From Stutzerimonas stutzeri (GTDB lineage Bacteria > Pseudomonadota > Gammaproteobacteria > Pseudomonadales > Pseudomonadaceae): 64,000 bases of DNA. Below are positions 39,929-49,702 of this stretch, piece after piece; the stretch's first letter is position 1, and each line of letters opens with the position of its first letter. The stretch covers positions 248,001-312,000 of the forward strand of contig NZ_JYHV01000011.1 of NCBI RefSeq assembly GCF_000952685.1, given 5' to 3'. Made by a program: the position numbers and the translations under genes. Below the pieces are notes generated by a model that ran no database searches, was not told where the DNA came from, and worked only from the letters and a program-made list of their open reading frames with translations.

Positions 39929-40543
39929 ATGCTGGACAAGATTCTCCAACGGGTGCGTGACTATTCCCCGCATCTCCTGGAGCCGGAAGGCCGGATGCCC
40001 GAGGCGGCGGTATTGATGCCGATTACTCGTAGTGATTCGCCGGAGCTGGTGTTGACCCTTCGCGCCAGCGGCCTATCCACCCACGGCGGTGAGGTAGCGT
40101 TCCCCGGTGGACGCCGCGATCCAGAGGATCGAAATCTGATCCATACCGCACTGCGCGAAGCCGAAGAAGAAGTGGGGTTGGCGCCGGGGATGGTAGAAGT
40201 CGTCGGGCCGCTCAGCAGCCTGGTTTCGCTCCATGGCATTCATGTCACGCCTTATGTCGGCGTCGTGCCTGACTATGTCGAATATCGCGCCAACGATGCC
40301 GAGATCGCTTCGGTCTTTTCCGTGCCGCTGGACTTCTTTTGCCAGGACACGCGAGAGGTTACCCACCGTATCGATTACCAAGGTGACGCCTGGTATGTCC
40401 CGTCGTACCGGTACGGCGAATACAAGATCTGGGGCCTGACGGCCATCATGATCGTCGAGCTGGTGAACCTGGTGTACGACGCCGGGATCGAAATGCGCCG
40501 TCCCCCCGTTTCCTACGTCGATCTGAGCCAGAAGAGGTCATGA
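39929..40543 (+). CDS. Nudix hydrolase, CoA pyrophosphatase type (NudL/YeaB-like)
   Basis: Predicted 204 aa. It carries the CoA-pyrophosphatase (UPF0035) signature [28 protein letters not shown], followed by the Nudix box helix [13 protein letters not shown]. The family hydrolyses CoA or acyl-CoA to phosphopantetheine and 3',5'-ADP. It is the first of a tight series with the gamma-carbonic-anhydrase gene (4-bp overlap), the DUF1289 gene (4-bp overlap) and purT. Confidence 0.92.
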   Translation: MLDKILQRVRDYSPHLLEPEGRMPEAAVLMPITRSDSPELVLTLRASGLSTHGGEVAFPGGRRDPEDRNLIHTALREAEEEVGLAPGMVEVVGPLSSLVSLHGIHVTPYVGVVPDYVEYRANDAEIASVFSVPLDFFCQDTREVTHRIDYQGDAWYVPSYRYGEYKIWGLTAIMIVELVNLVYDAGIEMRRPPVSYVDLSQKRS

Positions 40544-41070
40544 CCGTGAAATATCGCCTGGGTGATTCCCGTGTTGAAGCCGATCCACAAAGCTGGGTCG
40601 CGCCAAATGCCACGCTGGTCGGCAAGATCCGACTGGATGCTGGTGCAAGCGTTTGGTTTGGTGCGGTGCTGCGCGGGGATAACGAGCTGATCCATCTTGG
40701 CGAAAACAGCAACGTGCAGGATGGTAGCGTGATGCACACCGATATGGGGTATCCACTGACATTGGGTACCGGAGTCACTGTTGGACACAATGCCATGCTG
40801 CATGGCTGCACCGTCGGTGATTACAGCCTGGTCGGTATCAACGCGGTAATCCTCAATGGCGCAAAGATTGGCAAGTACTGCATCATCGGCGCCAATACCT
40901 TGATTGCCGAAGGAAAGGAGATTCCAGACGGTTCACTGGTGGTGGGCTCACCCGGCAAGGTGGTGCGTGAATTGACTGAACAACAGAAGAAAATGCTCGA
41001 AGCGAGCGCGGCGCACTACGTGCACAACGCCCAGCGTTACGCCCGTGATCTGGCGGAGCAGGACGATTGA
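40540..41070 (+). CDS. Gamma-carbonic anhydrase family protein (YrdA-like)
   Basis: Predicted 176 aa, left-handed beta-helix with hexapeptide repeats ([47 protein letters not shown], then [26 protein letters not shown]). The three metal-ligand histidines of the family are visible ([14 protein letters not shown]). A C-terminal helix follows. Members such as YrdA/CaiE bind zinc, but carbonic anhydrase activity has often not been detected. The ATG overlaps the previous stop (ATGA). Confidence 0.93.
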   Translation: MTVKYRLGDSRVEADPQSWVAPNATLVGKIRLDAGASVWFGAVLRGDNELIHLGENSNVQDGSVMHTDMGYPLTLGTGVTVGHNAMLHGCTVGDYSLVGINAVILNGAKIGKYCIIGANTLIAEGKEIPDGSLVVGSPGKVVRELTEQQKKMLEASAAHYVHNAQRYARDLAEQDD

Positions 41071-41258
41071 GCGACGAGGAAAAGCCGGTCGCTTCTCCCT
41101 GCGTCAGCATCTGCGCACTGGATGAGGACGATTTATGCACGGGCTGCCAGCGCAGCATCGATGAGATTCGTCGCTGGAGCCGTATGGACAATCAGGAGCG
41201 GCGTCAGGTGCTGCTGCGTTGCCACGACCGGGCACGCGCCAGCGGACTGCTGCTCTAA
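41067..41258 (+). CDS. DUF1289 small cysteine-rich protein
   Basis: Predicted 63 aa from a TTG start that overlaps the preceding stop (TTGA), so translational coupling decides this start. The sequence contains [21 protein letters not shown], the four-Cys signature of DUF1289, likely a zinc or Fe-S site, followed by [19 protein letters not shown]. Function is unknown. The family is often beside a gamma-carbonic-anhydrase or Nudix gene. Confidence 0.9.
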   Translation: MSDEEKPVASPCVSICALDEDDLCTGCQRSIDEIRRWSRMDNQERRQVLLRCHDRARASGLLL

Positions 41259-41314
41259 TTCGAGGTGCGGTGCGCCTCCGCCCGCTCATCACAATCCGTA
41301 TAACGAGGAATCCC

Positions 41315-42496
41315 ATGCCCCGAATAGGCACGCCGCTGTCCGCCAGCGCGACCCGTGTACTGCTTTGCGGTTCCGGCGAGCTCGGCAAGGAACTGGTTAT
41401 CGAGCTTCAACGCCTGGGCGTCGAGGTCATAGCGGTTGATCGTTATGCCAATGCGCCGGCCATGCAGGTGGCGCATCGTCACCATGTCATCGATATGCTC
41501 GATGGCGCTGCGTTGCGAGCGGTTATCGAGCAGGAAAAGCCGCATTTCATCGTGCCGGAAATCGAAGCGATTGCCACCGCGACGTTGGTCGAGCTGGAAG
41601 GCGAGGGCTATAACGTCATCCCGACTGCACGGGCCGCGCAGCTCACCATGAATCGTGAGGGTATTCGCCGCCTGGCGGCTGAAGAGCTGGGGCTGCCGAC
41701 CTCGCCCTATCGCTTCGCCGATTCGCTGGAAGAATGTCGCGCGGCTATTTCGGCGCTCGGGTTTCCGTGTCTGATCAAGCCCGTCATGAGCTCGTCCGGT
41801 AAAGGCCAGTCGGTTCTGCGGGACGAGTCAGAGATTCTCGCGGCTTGGGAATACGCCCAGGCAGGCGGGCGTGCCGGCAAGGGACGAGTGATCGTTGAAG
41901 GCTTCGTCGATTTCGACTACGAGATCACGCTGCTGACCGTCCGCCATTCGGGCGGGACGACGTTTTGCCAGCCGGTCGGGCATCGGCAGGAAAAGGGCGA
42001 TTATCAAGAGTCGTGGCAGCCCCAGCCAATGACGCCGGGCGCGATGGCGGAGGCCGAACGCATTGCCCTGGCCGTCACCGATGCGCTGGGTGGTCGCGGC
42101 ATCTTCGGTGTCGAGTTGTTCGTCAAAGGCGACAAGGTCTGGTTCTGTGAGGTCTCACCGCGGCCACACGATACCGGTCTGGTGACCTTGATCTCTCAGG
42201 ATCTCTCCGAATTCGCCCTGCATGCGCGAGCGATTCTGGGACTGCCGATTCCGGCAATTCGCCAGTTCGGTCCGTCCGCTTCGGCGGTGGTGCTGGTTGA
42301 GGGCGAGTCCGATCAGGTGAGCTTCGGCAATCTGGCGGCCGCTATGGCCGAGCCGGACACGGCGCTGCGTTTGTTTGGCAAGCCGGGCGTCAGCGGGCAG
42401 CGGCGTATGGGTGTCGCGCTGGCTCGCGACGTCTCGATCGATGCTTCACGCGCCAAGGCGTTACGGGCAGCTGCGGCAATCGATACAGCGTTCTGA
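41315..42496 (+). CDS. purT: Formate-dependent GAR transformylase PurT
   Basis: Predicted 393 aa from the ATG at 41315, which has CGAGGAA upstream; the longer frame from 41219 overlaps the DUF1289 gene. It makes FGAR from GAR, formate and ATP, an alternative to PurN in purine synthesis. ATP-grasp features: [22 protein letters not shown] at the N-terminus, [37 protein letters not shown] and [31 protein letters not shown]. It uses formate such as that produced by PurU (gene at 14.5 kb). Confidence 0.97.
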   Translation: MPRIGTPLSASATRVLLCGSGELGKELVIELQRLGVEVIAVDRYANAPAMQVAHRHHVIDMLDGAALRAVIEQEKPHFIVPEIEAIATATLVELEGEGYNVIPTARAAQLTMNREGIRRLAAEELGLPTSPYRFADSLEECRAAISALGFPCLIKPVMSSSGKGQSVLRDESEILAAWEYAQAGGRAGKGRVIVEGFVDFDYEITLLTVRHSGGTTFCQPVGHRQEKGDYQESWQPQPMTPGAMAEAERIALAVTDALGGRGIFGVELFVKGDKVWFCEVSPRPHDTGLVTLISQDLSEFALHARAILGLPIPAIRQFGPSASAVVLVEGESDQVSFGNLAAAMAEPDTALRLFGKPGVSGQRRMGVALARDVSIDASRAKALRAAAAIDTAF

Positions 42497-42520
42497 TGAT
42501 CCAGGGGTGCGTGACGCCCA

Positions 42521-43807
42521 TCAGGGCGTGTCGCCCGTTGCGTCCGGAACGTCTTCGATCACCCAGGCGCGTACGCTTTTGACGCGGTTGTCCGCCGCCT
42601 GCAGGATCTCGAGCCGGTACTGGTTGATCTGCAGGCAGATACCGCTATCGGGAATATGCTCCAGCGCCTCGGTAATCAACCCGTTAAGGGTCTTGGGGCC
42701 GTCGCAGGGCAGCTGCCAGCCCAGCGCCCGGTTGACTTCGCGCAGGTAGGCCGCGCCATCGATCACCAGGGTGCCGTCGTCCTGCGGGTGGATGTCCGGG
42801 CTGCGTAATGCGTCCTGGTTGCTGAATTCACCGACGATCTCTTCGAGAATGTCTTCCAGCGTCACGATGCCCAGCACATCTCCGTATTCGTCGACGACGA
42901 TGCCGATGCGCCGTTTCTGCTTCTGGAAATTGACCAGCTGAGTGGACAGTGGGGTGTTCTCGGGAATGAAGTAGGGCTCGTTGCAAGCGTCCAGCAGGCT
43001 TTTTCGGGTCAGTTGGTCGTGGCTGAGCAGTCGCGCGATCTGGCGCATGTGCACGATGCCTTCTATCTGATTGATGTCCTTGCGAAATACCGGGAGGCGC
43101 GTGTGGGGTGTGGTGCGCAGTTGGGTCACGATGGTTTCAAGGTCGTCCTCGAGGTCGATACCGGCGACCTCGTTACGGGGGATCATGATGTCGTCGACCG
43201 TGACCTTTTCCAGGTCCAGGATGCCGAGCAGCATGCTTTGCCGATTCATCGGCATGTCGCTGCCCGATTCACGGACCACGCTGCGTAGTTCCTCTGTGGA
43301 TAGGCTGTCGTTGCCCTTGTTGGACAGGTCGACACCGAGCAGTTTGAGCAGGCCATTGCTGATCCAATTGAGCGACGCCACCAGCGGATACAGCACTTTC
43401 TGCAGCAACAGCAGCGGAAGGCTGACCGGGTACGCAACGGTTTCCGGTCGCAGGGCGGCGAGCGTCTTCGGCGTTATCTCTCCGAATATGAGCAGGAGGA
43501 TGGTCAGGCCGATGGTCGCAATCGCGATTCCGGCTTCGCCCCATAGCTTGATTGCCAGCACCGTGGCGATCGACGAGGCGAGGATATTGACGAAGTTGTT
43601 GCCGACCAGAATTGTCCCGAGCAGCCGGTCCGGCCGCTCGAGCAACGCGCTTGCCCGCTTTGCCCCGCGGTGCCCGTCTTTGGCCTTGTGGCGCAGGCGG
43701 TAGCGGTTGAGGCTGAGCATCCCGGTTTCGGAACTGGAAAAGAACGCCGAGCACAAAAGCAGGAAAACCAGCATGCCGACCAGGAAGCCGGGGTGTAGAT
43801 GTTCCAC
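42521..43807 (-). CDS. CNNM/CorC-type membrane protein with CBS domains
   Basis: Predicted 428 aa. Membrane CNNM (DUF21) domain, residues 1-~185 (LVGMLVFLLLCSAFFSSSETGMLSLNRYRLRH, then ILVGNNFVNILASSIATVLAI and GEITPKTLAA). Two CBS domains follow (~205-330; IMIPRNEVAGIDLEDDLETIV and VVDEYGDVLGIVTLEDILEEIVGEF), then a C-terminal CorC_HlyC domain. It is related to YfjD/CorB and HCC-family Mg2+/cation transport or sensing proteins. The gene converges with purT and is followed upstream by the cytochrome-assembly-like gene on the same strand. Confidence 0.92.
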   Translation of the reverse strand: MEHLHPGFLVGMLVFLLLCSAFFSSSETGMLSLNRYRLRHKAKDGHRGAKRASALLERPDRLLGTILVGNNFVNILASSIATVLAIKLWGEAGIAIATIGLTILLLIFGEITPKTLAALRPETVAYPVSLPLLLLQKVLYPLVASLNWISNGLLKLLGVDLSNKGNDSLSTEELRSVVRESGSDMPMNRQSMLLGILDLEKVTVDDIMIPRNEVAGIDLEDDLETIVTQLRTTPHTRLPVFRKDINQIEGIVHMRQIARLLSHDQLTRKSLLDACNEPYFIPENTPLSTQLVNFQKQKRRIGIVVDEYGDVLGIVTLEDILEEIVGEFSNQDALRSPDIHPQDDGTLVIDGAAYLREVNRALGWQLPCDGPKTLNGLITEALEHIPDSGICLQINQYRLEILQAADNRVKSVRAWVIEDVPDATGDTP

Positions 43808-43847
43808 TTGGTGGTCCTAGAGTCTGTTGATGTTTCGTCGTGCGCTG

Positions 43848-44648
43848 CTAGACGTGCAGGATGAATTCGCGGACCAGCTTGCTGCCGAAATAGGCCAGCA
43901 TCAGCAGGCAGAAGCCGGCCAATGTCCAGCGAATGGCCTTGTAGCCGCGCCAGCCAAGCTGGTGCCGTCCCCACAGCAACAGGCCGAAAACCACCCAGGC
44001 GACCACCGACAACAGTGTCTTGTGCACCAGATGTTGGGCGAACAGGTTCTCCAGAAACAGCCAGCCGGAGATCAAGGATGCCGACAGCAGCAGCCAACCG
44101 GCGAGCAGAAAGCCGAACAGCAGACTCTCCATGGTCTGTAGCGGTGGGAAGTTCTTGATCAGCCCGGATGGGTGTTTGTGCTTCAGGTGGTGGTCCTGCA
44201 AAAGCAGCAGCAACGACTGGAAGACCGCAATGGTGAGCATCCCGTAAGCCAGTATGGAGAACAGGATGTGAGCCAGGATGCCCGGCTCTTCGGCAATGGC
44301 CGGTACCGTTCCGGAGGGCGCGAACTGGGCGAACAGTACCGTCAGACAGCCGAGTGGAAAGAGCAACAGCAGAAGGTTTTCGACCGGCATGCGGTAGAGG
44401 GCAAGCAGGATCAGCAGGATGACGGCGGCAGCGATCAGGCTCGAAGCCGTGAAGAAATCCAGATGCAATCCGCTGGGCGACAGCAGCTGAATGAACAGGC
44501 TCACCCCGTGCGCGACGAGCGCCAAGGCGCCCAGGACGAGAAGAAGACGTTTGTCCGGCACGGTGCGTTGCACTAGGCGCAGGCCTTGGTATCCGGTGAC
44601 GCCGGCGTAAAGGCAGGCGGCAGCTAGGCTCGGTAGCAGAGGGTGCAT
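43848..44648 (-). CDS. Cytochrome c assembly (CcsA/YpjD-type) inner-membrane protein
   Basis: Predicted 266 aa; the ATG at 44648 (MHPLLPSLAAACLYAGVTG) is chosen over an upstream frame. About eight membrane segments make up nearly the whole protein. The CcmC/CcsA-type region includes EEPGILAHILFSILAYGMLTIA and, near the C-terminus, HKTLLSVVAWVVFGLLLWGRHQLGWRGYKAIRW. His residues in these contexts (LAHIL, HLVHKTLLS) could ligand heme. Such YpjD proteins sit beside ffh in pseudomonads, but a role in cytochrome c maturation is unproven. Confidence 0.88.
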   Translation of the reverse strand: MHPLLPSLAAACLYAGVTGYQGLRLVQRTVPDKRLLLVLGALALVAHGVSLFIQLLSPSGLHLDFFTASSLIAAAVILLILLALYRMPVENLLLLLFPLGCLTVLFAQFAPSGTVPAIAEEPGILAHILFSILAYGMLTIAVFQSLLLLLQDHHLKHKHPSGLIKNFPPLQTMESLLFGFLLAGWLLLSASLISGWLFLENLFAQHLVHKTLLSVVAWVVFGLLLWGRHQLGWRGYKAIRWTLAGFCLLMLAYFGSKLVREFILHV

Positions 44649-44888
44649 AGGTCTGTTAGCAGGCTCGAAAGGCGCTGAGTGTGGCACAAACGCTGGTCGC
44701 ACAAAAGCGTGCGTATGGCGGTGGGTACTGCCCCGGCGGGCGGCCTGCAGTGTGTTGCCCAATGTAGCGCCGATAGTCTTCGGGGTTGGCTCACCTGTGC
44801 GATGAAAAGGCTCGACGGCGGGGTACCGGCCTGGGCCTCACAGCTTCTATAATCGGTGCCTTAACCACACCCAGCGTGGAAACGGCAC

Positions 44889-46268
44889 ATGTTTGAAAAC
44901 CTAACCGACCGCCTCTCCCAGACACTTCGCCATGTTACCGGCAAGGCCAAGCTGACCGAGGACAACATCAAGGACACCCTGCGCGAAGTGCGAATGGCGC
45001 TGCTAGAAGCTGACGTCGCACTGCCGGTGGTCAAGGAGTTCGTGGCCAAGGTCAAGGACAGGGCCGTCGGCACCGAGGTCTCCAAGAGCCTGACACCTGG
45101 TCAAGCGTTCGTGAAGATCGTTCGCGCCGAGCTGGAAGAGCTGATGGGCGCGGCCAATGAAGATCTTGCCCTGAGCGTGGTGCCCCCGGCCGTTGTGCTG
45201 ATGGCCGGCCTGCAGGGGGCGGGAAAGACCACTACGGTTGGCAAGCTGGCGAGGTTCCTAAAGGAGCGCAAGAAGAAGTCGGTGTTGGTTGTTTCCGCGG
45301 ACGTCTACCGCCCTGCGGCGATCAAGCAGCTCGAAACCTTGGCTGCGGAAGTGGGCGTGACCTTCTTTCCCTCCGATACCAGCCAGAAGCCTGTCGAAAT
45401 CGCTCAGGCAGCGATTCGCGAGGCCAAGCTCAAGTTCATTGATGTGGTACTGGTCGATACCGCCGGCCGTCTGGCCATCGATGCCGAGATGATGGCCGAG
45501 ATCCAGGCCGTCCATGCGGCGATCAATCCGGCCGAGACGCTGTTCGTCGTCGATGCCATGACGGGTCAGGATGCGGCCAACACCGCCAAGGCATTCGGCG
45601 AAGCGCTGCCATTGACCGGTGTCGTGTTGACCAAGGTCGACGGGGATGCGCGAGGCGGTGCCGCATTGTCGGTCCGTCACATCACCGGTAAGCCGATCAA
45701 ATTCCTCGGCATGGGAGAAAAAAGCGACGCGCTCGAACCGTTCCACCCGGACCGAATTGCCTCGCGCATCCTCGGTATGGGTGATGTGCTCAGCTTGATC
45801 GAACAAGCCGAGCAGACGCTGGACCGAGAAAAGGCCGAGAAACTCACCAAGAAGCTGAAGAAGGGCAAGGGCTTCGATCTAGAAGATTTCCGCGACCAGC
45901 TTCAGCAGATGAAAAACATGGGCGGCCTTGGCGGCCTGATGGACAAACTGCCTTCGATCGGCGGCGTGAATCTCTCGCAGATGGGCAATGCCCAGGGCGC
46001 GGCTGAGAAGCAGTTCAAGCAGATGGAAGCCATCATCAACTCGATGACACCTGTCGAGCGGCGCAACCCAGATATCATTAGCGGTTCTCGCAAGCGCCGC
46101 ATCGCCATGGGTTCTGGCACGCAGGTGCAGGATATCGGTCGCCTGATCAAGCAGCACAAGCAGATGCAGAAGATGATGAAGAAGGTCAGCGGCAAGGGGG
46201 GCATGGCCAAGATGATGCGCGGTATGGGCGGTATGTTTCCGGGCGGCGGTGGGATGCCCAAATTCTGA
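44889..46268 (+). CDS. ffh: Signal recognition particle protein Ffh
   Basis: Predicted 459 aa. It binds 4.5S RNA and signal sequences and targets ribosomes to the membrane through FtsY. The N-domain four-helix bundle opens MFENLTDRLSQTLRHVTGKAKL. The SRP GTPase has AGLQGAGKTTTVGKLA (G1), VVSADVYRPAAIKQL (insertion box), VDTAGRL (G3) and TKVDG (G4). The M-domain is Met- and Gly-rich, ending MMRGMGGMFPGGGGMPKF. A TATAAT at 44848-44853 may be its -10 box. Confidence 0.98.
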   Translation: MFENLTDRLSQTLRHVTGKAKLTEDNIKDTLREVRMALLEADVALPVVKEFVAKVKDRAVGTEVSKSLTPGQAFVKIVRAELEELMGAANEDLALSVVPPAVVLMAGLQGAGKTTTVGKLARFLKERKKKSVLVVSADVYRPAAIKQLETLAAEVGVTFFPSDTSQKPVEIAQAAIREAKLKFIDVVLVDTAGRLAIDAEMMAEIQAVHAAINPAETLFVVDAMTGQDAANTAKAFGEALPLTGVVLTKVDGDARGGAALSVRHITGKPIKFLGMGEKSDALEPFHPDRIASRILGMGDVLSLIEQAEQTLDREKAEKLTKKLKKGKGFDLEDFRDQLQQMKNMGGLGGLMDKLPSIGGVNLSQMGNAQGAAEKQFKQMEAIINSMTPVERRNPDIISGSRKRRIAMGSGTQVQDIGRLIKQHKQMQKMMKKVSGKGGMAKMMRGMGGMFPGGGGMPKF

Positions 46269-46316
46269 CCCAGAGCCTTTCAGCGAGCCCTTTTGCTGGG
46301 CGCCGCCGAGGCTGGG

Positions 46317-46348
46317 CAGGCCTGCTGTCGAGGCCTGTAGCTGTTTTT
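46317..46348 (+). terminator. Probable ffh terminator
   Basis: Stem CAGGCCT / AGGCCTG with a 7-nt loop, followed after a few bases by TGTTTTT. It lies ~48 bp past ffh and just before the rpsP promoter candidate. Confidence 0.6.
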
Positions 46349-46359
46349 AAAAAAGCCAT

Positions 46360-46387
46360 TTGCAAAAGTCCGGATAATCCTTAGAAT
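46360..46387 (+). promoter_or_regulatory. Sigma-70 promoter for rpsP-rimM-trmD-rplS
   Basis: TTGCAA (46360-46365), a 16-bp spacer and TAGAAT (46382-46387), ~70 bp before the rpsP start, giving a ~60-nt leader. Good match to housekeeping promoters and correctly placed. Confidence 0.7.
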
Positions 46388-46454
46388 ATGCGGCCTTTCG
46401 GGCCTTGGGCCCTGCATTCAGATTTGCTGTACCGACTACAGGAACGATGTTCAC

Positions 46455-46706
46455 ATGGTAACTATTCGTCTCGCCCGTGGCGGCTCCAAGAAGCGCCCTT
46501 TCTACCACCTGACCGTGACCAACAGCCGCAATCCGCGTGATGGTCGCTTCGTTGAGCGTATCGGCTTCTTTAATCCGATCGCCTCGGGTGCGGAAGTGAA
46601 GCTTTCTGTAAACCAGGAGCGTGCTACTTACTGGCTGAGCCAGGGCGCACAGCCGTCTGAGCGCGTTGCTCAGCTGCTGAAGGAAGCTGCCAAGGCCGCT
46701 GCCTAA
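46455..46706 (+). CDS. rpsP: 30S ribosomal protein S16
   Basis: Predicted 83 aa, the standard bS16 size, beginning [41 protein letters not shown] and containing [28 protein letters not shown]. It is an assembly protein of the small subunit. First gene of the conserved rpsP-rimM-trmD-rplS operon; rimM follows after 4 bp. Confidence 0.99.
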   Translation: MVTIRLARGGSKKRPFYHLTVTNSRNPRDGRFVERIGFFNPIASGAEVKLSVNQERATYWLSQGAQPSERVAQLLKEAAKAAA

Positions 46707-46710
46707 ATAC

Positions 46711-47247
46711 ATGAACGCAACGTCTGTTCCGGCCGAAGACCTGATCGTTATCGGTAAAATCGTTTCGGTGCATGGCGTGCGTGGTGACGTAAAGATCTAT
46801 TCCTTTACCGATCCGATCGACAATCTGCTGGGTTATCGCCGCTGGACGCTCAGGCGAGGCGACGAGGTCAAGCAGGTCGAGTTGGTCAAGGGGCGCCTCC
46901 AGGGCAAGGTTCTGGTGGCTACGCTGGGCGGACTGACTGATCGTGAAGTGGCGCGTACATACGCCGACTTCGAGATCTGCATACCCCGCAGTGAACTGCC
47001 TGACTTGGCTGGCGAAGAGTACTACTGGTTCCAGCTTCAGGGCCTGACGGTCATTAATCAGCTCGGGCAAGTGCTTGGGCGGGTGGATCATCTGCTGGAA
47101 ACCGGAGCTAACGATGTCCTGGTGGTCAAGCCGTTTGACGGCAGCCTGGATGATCGTGAGCGCTTGCTGCCCTATACCGACCCCTGCGTGTTGAAGGTCG
47201 ATCTGGATGCAGCCGAAATGCACGTCGAATGGGATGCGGATTTCTGA
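46711..47247 (+). CDS. rimM: Ribosome maturation factor RimM
   Basis: Predicted 178 aa. It binds S19 and promotes 16S rRNA processing and 30S head assembly. The RimM N-domain ([35 protein letters not shown]) and PRC-barrel C-domain ([37 protein letters not shown]) are complete, ending in the usual [31 protein letters not shown]. It lies 4 bp after rpsP and 5 bp before trmD. Confidence 0.98.
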   Translation: MNATSVPAEDLIVIGKIVSVHGVRGDVKIYSFTDPIDNLLGYRRWTLRRGDEVKQVELVKGRLQGKVLVATLGGLTDREVARTYADFEICIPRSELPDLAGEEYYWFQLQGLTVINQLGQVLGRVDHLLETGANDVLVVKPFDGSLDDRERLLPYTDPCVLKVDLDAAEMHVEWDADF

Positions 47248-47252
47248 CTGAC

Positions 47253-48005
47253 ATGTCCGGCTTTCGTGTCGAAGTGATCAGTCTGTTTCCGGACATGTTC
47301 GCTGCCGTCCGCGACTACGGTATTACCAGTCGCGCGGTGAAGCAGGGGCTGCTCCAGCTGCGTTGCTGGAATCCCCGGAACTACACCGAAGATCGTCACC
47401 AGACCGTGGATGATCGTCCCTTTGGCGGCGGCCCCGGCATGGTGATGAAGATCAAGCCGCTGGAGCTTGCGCTGGCAGACGCCAGACAGGCCGCTGGCGA
47501 GAAGGCGAAGGTGATTTACCTGTCGCCTCAGGGGCGGCAGTTGAAACAGGCTGACGTCCGCGACTTGGCGAAGGAAGAGGCGCTTATTCTCATCGCCGGT
47601 CGCTACGAAGGTATCGACGAGCGCTTCATCGAGGCGCATGTCGATGAGGAATGGTCGATTGGCGATTACGTGTTGTCCGGCGGTGAATTGCCGGCCATGG
47701 TGCTGATTGATGCGGTGACCCGCTTGCTCCCCGGAGCGCTGGGTCATGCTGATTCCGCCGAGGAGGATTCGTTTACCGACGGCCTGCTCGATTGCCCGCA
47801 CTACACGCGACCGGAAGTGTATGCGGATAAACGTGTTCCTGAAGTGCTGCTTAGCGGCAATCATGAGCACATCCGGCGCTGGCGTTTGCAGCAATCCCTC
47901 GGAAGAACCTGGGAACGCCGCGCTGATCTTCTGGATAGCCGCTCGCTTTCTGGAGAAGAACAAAAGCTGCTGACGGAATATATCCGTCAGCGGGACGATA
48001 GTTAA
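47253..48005 (+). CDS. trmD: tRNA (guanine-37-N1)-methyltransferase TrmD
   Basis: Predicted 250 aa from the ATG at 47253 ([16 protein letters not shown]); an upstream in-frame start would overlap rimM. It methylates G37 of tRNAs reading CNN codons, preventing +1 frameshifts. SPOUT knot features: [46 protein letters not shown] and the SAM-binding [24 protein letters not shown], with [12 protein letters not shown] before the C-terminal helical domain. Confidence 0.98.
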   Translation: MSGFRVEVISLFPDMFAAVRDYGITSRAVKQGLLQLRCWNPRNYTEDRHQTVDDRPFGGGPGMVMKIKPLELALADARQAAGEKAKVIYLSPQGRQLKQADVRDLAKEEALILIAGRYEGIDERFIEAHVDEEWSIGDYVLSGGELPAMVLIDAVTRLLPGALGHADSAEEDSFTDGLLDCPHYTRPEVYADKRVPEVLLSGNHEHIRRWRLQQSLGRTWERRADLLDSRSLSGEEQKLLTEYIRQRDDS

Positions 48006-48048
48006 CGTATCGATGGCACGCCACGAAGGCCTGTCTTAGGAGCACAGC

Positions 48049-48399
48049 ATGACCAACAAGATTATCCAGGCGCTCGAAGCTGAGCAGATGACCAAAGAAC
48101 TGCCTCCGTTTGCCCCGGGCGACACCGTTGTCGTCCAGGTGAAAGTGAAGGAAGGCGAGCGTGAGCGTCTGCAGGCATTCGAAGGCGTTGTGATCGGCAA
48201 GCGTAACCGCGGTCTGAACAGTGCATTCACCGTTCGCAAGATTTCCAACGGTGTGGGTGTCGAGCGTACTTTCCAGTACTACAGCCCGATGGTTGACAGC
48301 CTCAGCGTCAAGCGCCGTGGCGATGTTCGCAAGGCCAAGCTGTATTACCTCCGCGCGCTGTCCGGCAAGGCAGCCCGCATCAAGGAAAAGCTTTCCTGA
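48049..48399 (+). CDS. rplS: 50S ribosomal protein L19
   Basis: Predicted 116 aa, normal bL19 length, with [55 protein letters not shown] typical of the family and the C-terminal [28 protein letters not shown]. It sits at the 30S-50S interface. Last gene of the operon, followed by a strong terminator. Confidence 0.99.
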   Translation: MTNKIIQALEAEQMTKELPPFAPGDTVVVQVKVKEGERERLQAFEGVVIGKRNRGLNSAFTVRKISNGVGVERTFQYYSPMVDSLSVKRRGDVRKAKLYYLRALSGKAARIKEKLS

Positions 48400-48413
48400 G
48401 GAAAGCGTCCTTC

Positions 48414-48444
48414 AAAAAAAGCAGCCTTCGGGCTGCTTTTTTTT
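48414..48444 (+). terminator. Intrinsic terminator of the rpsP operon
   Basis: GCAGCC-TTCG-GGCTGC hairpin with a UUCG tetraloop, preceded by seven A and followed by eight T. It lies 15 bp past the rplS stop. Confidence 0.95.
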
Positions 48445-48678
48445 CGCCGGTCAGTTGCTTTCAGTATCATCGCTGCGATTCTGCTGTCTGGCTTTTGGGA
48501 TTCTGGTGTTCCTTCGTACACTTTCAGCCTAAGCGCCCATGGCATTGTGATTGAGCGCTTCGGGCATCCAATGATGCGTGCAGGACAAGCTGCTCATGTT
48601 CACCGCTACAGGGCGGGCCGATCTGACGCGTCTGGTGCTCTATGGAACAAACATGCGTTTACCTGCCGATGAGTTTTC

Positions 48679-49575
48679 ATGCCCGCACTCGATGATCCAA
48701 TGATCGACCGTTTCCTCGATGCCCTCTGGCTCGAGAAAGGGCTATCGGATAATACCCGTGAGGCTTATCGGAGCGATCTGGCCCTGTTCAATGGCTGGCT
48801 CAACGCGCGAGGCGCTCGACTGATGGACGCCGGCCGGGAGGCGATTCTCGATCATCTTGCTTGGCGATTGGCCAATAACTACAAGGCGCGTTCCACCGCA
48901 CGGCTGCTTTCCGGGCTTCGCGGTTTTTATCGGTTTCTGCTTCGCGAAGGGGAGATCTCGGTAGATCCCACGCTGCGCGTCGAGCTGCCGCAGCTTGGGC
49001 GACCGCTACCCAAGGCGTTGTCCGAAGCCGACGTGGAAGCATTGCTGGCCGTACCTGATTTTAGCGATCCGCTGGGGTTGCGCGACCGGGCGATGCTTGA
49101 AGTCCTTTATGCGACCGGCCTGCGTGTGACGGAGCTGGTGAGTCTCAGTCTGGAGCAAGTCAATCTTCGCCAGGGCGTGCTGCGCACGTTCGGCAAGGGC
49201 AACAAGGAGCGTCTGGTGCCGCTCGGAGAGGAGGCCATGCACTGGTTGACGCGTTATCTGCGTGACGCTCGGGATACCCTACTGGCGGGCAAGGCGAGTG
49301 ACGTGGTGTTTCCCAGTCGGCGTGGTGATCTGATGACGCGGCAGACGTTCTGGCATCGAATCAAGCTGCACGCTCGGCAGGCTGGGATTGCGGCATCGAT
49401 TTCACCTCACACGTTGCGTCATGCGTTCGCCACGCATCTGCTCAACCATGGCGCGGATCTTCGGACCGTGCAGATGCTGCTCGGTCATAGCGACTTGTCT
49501 ACTACACAGATCTACACGCACATCGCGCGCGCGAGGCTGCAGGAGCTCCACGCGCAGCATCATCCGCGTGGCTGA
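48679..49575 (+). CDS. xerD: Site-specific tyrosine recombinase XerD
   Basis: Predicted 298 aa. It resolves chromosome dimers at dif with XerC. The catalytic set is complete: Arg149 (ATGLRVTELV), Lys173 (GKGNKERLVPL), His244 and Arg247 (SPHTLRHAFATHLL), His270 (LLGHSDLSTTQ) and Tyr279 (IYTHI). The N-terminal SAM-like core-binding domain starts IDRFLDALWLEKGLSDNTREAYRSDL. It precedes dsbC and the hom-thrC pair, as in other Pseudomonas, so it is the housekeeping enzyme rather than an island integrase. Confidence 0.97.
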   Translation: MPALDDPMIDRFLDALWLEKGLSDNTREAYRSDLALFNGWLNARGARLMDAGREAILDHLAWRLANNYKARSTARLLSGLRGFYRFLLREGEISVDPTLRVELPQLGRPLPKALSEADVEALLAVPDFSDPLGLRDRAMLEVLYATGLRVTELVSLSLEQVNLRQGVLRTFGKGNKERLVPLGEEAMHWLTRYLRDARDTLLAGKASDVVFPSRRGDLMTRQTFWHRIKLHARQAGIAASISPHTLRHAFATHLLNHGADLRTVQMLLGHSDLSTTQIYTHIARARLQELHAQHHPRG

Positions 49576-49702
49576 CCACAGGTCCCGTGAGCCTGCGCGG
49601 CAGGCCACAAAATCCGCGACCAAACGCCCAATGCCATGCGCTGGGGCGAAGTGGCTATGTTAATCTGCGGCCTTCCCTCGATCGAAGTCGCCAGGAGATT
49701 CC

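Noticed and set aside
48679..49575. Integrase of a mobile island
   Set aside because: The tyrosine recombinase is housekeeping XerD in its normal position beside dsbC and hom; there is no att site or cargo boundary.
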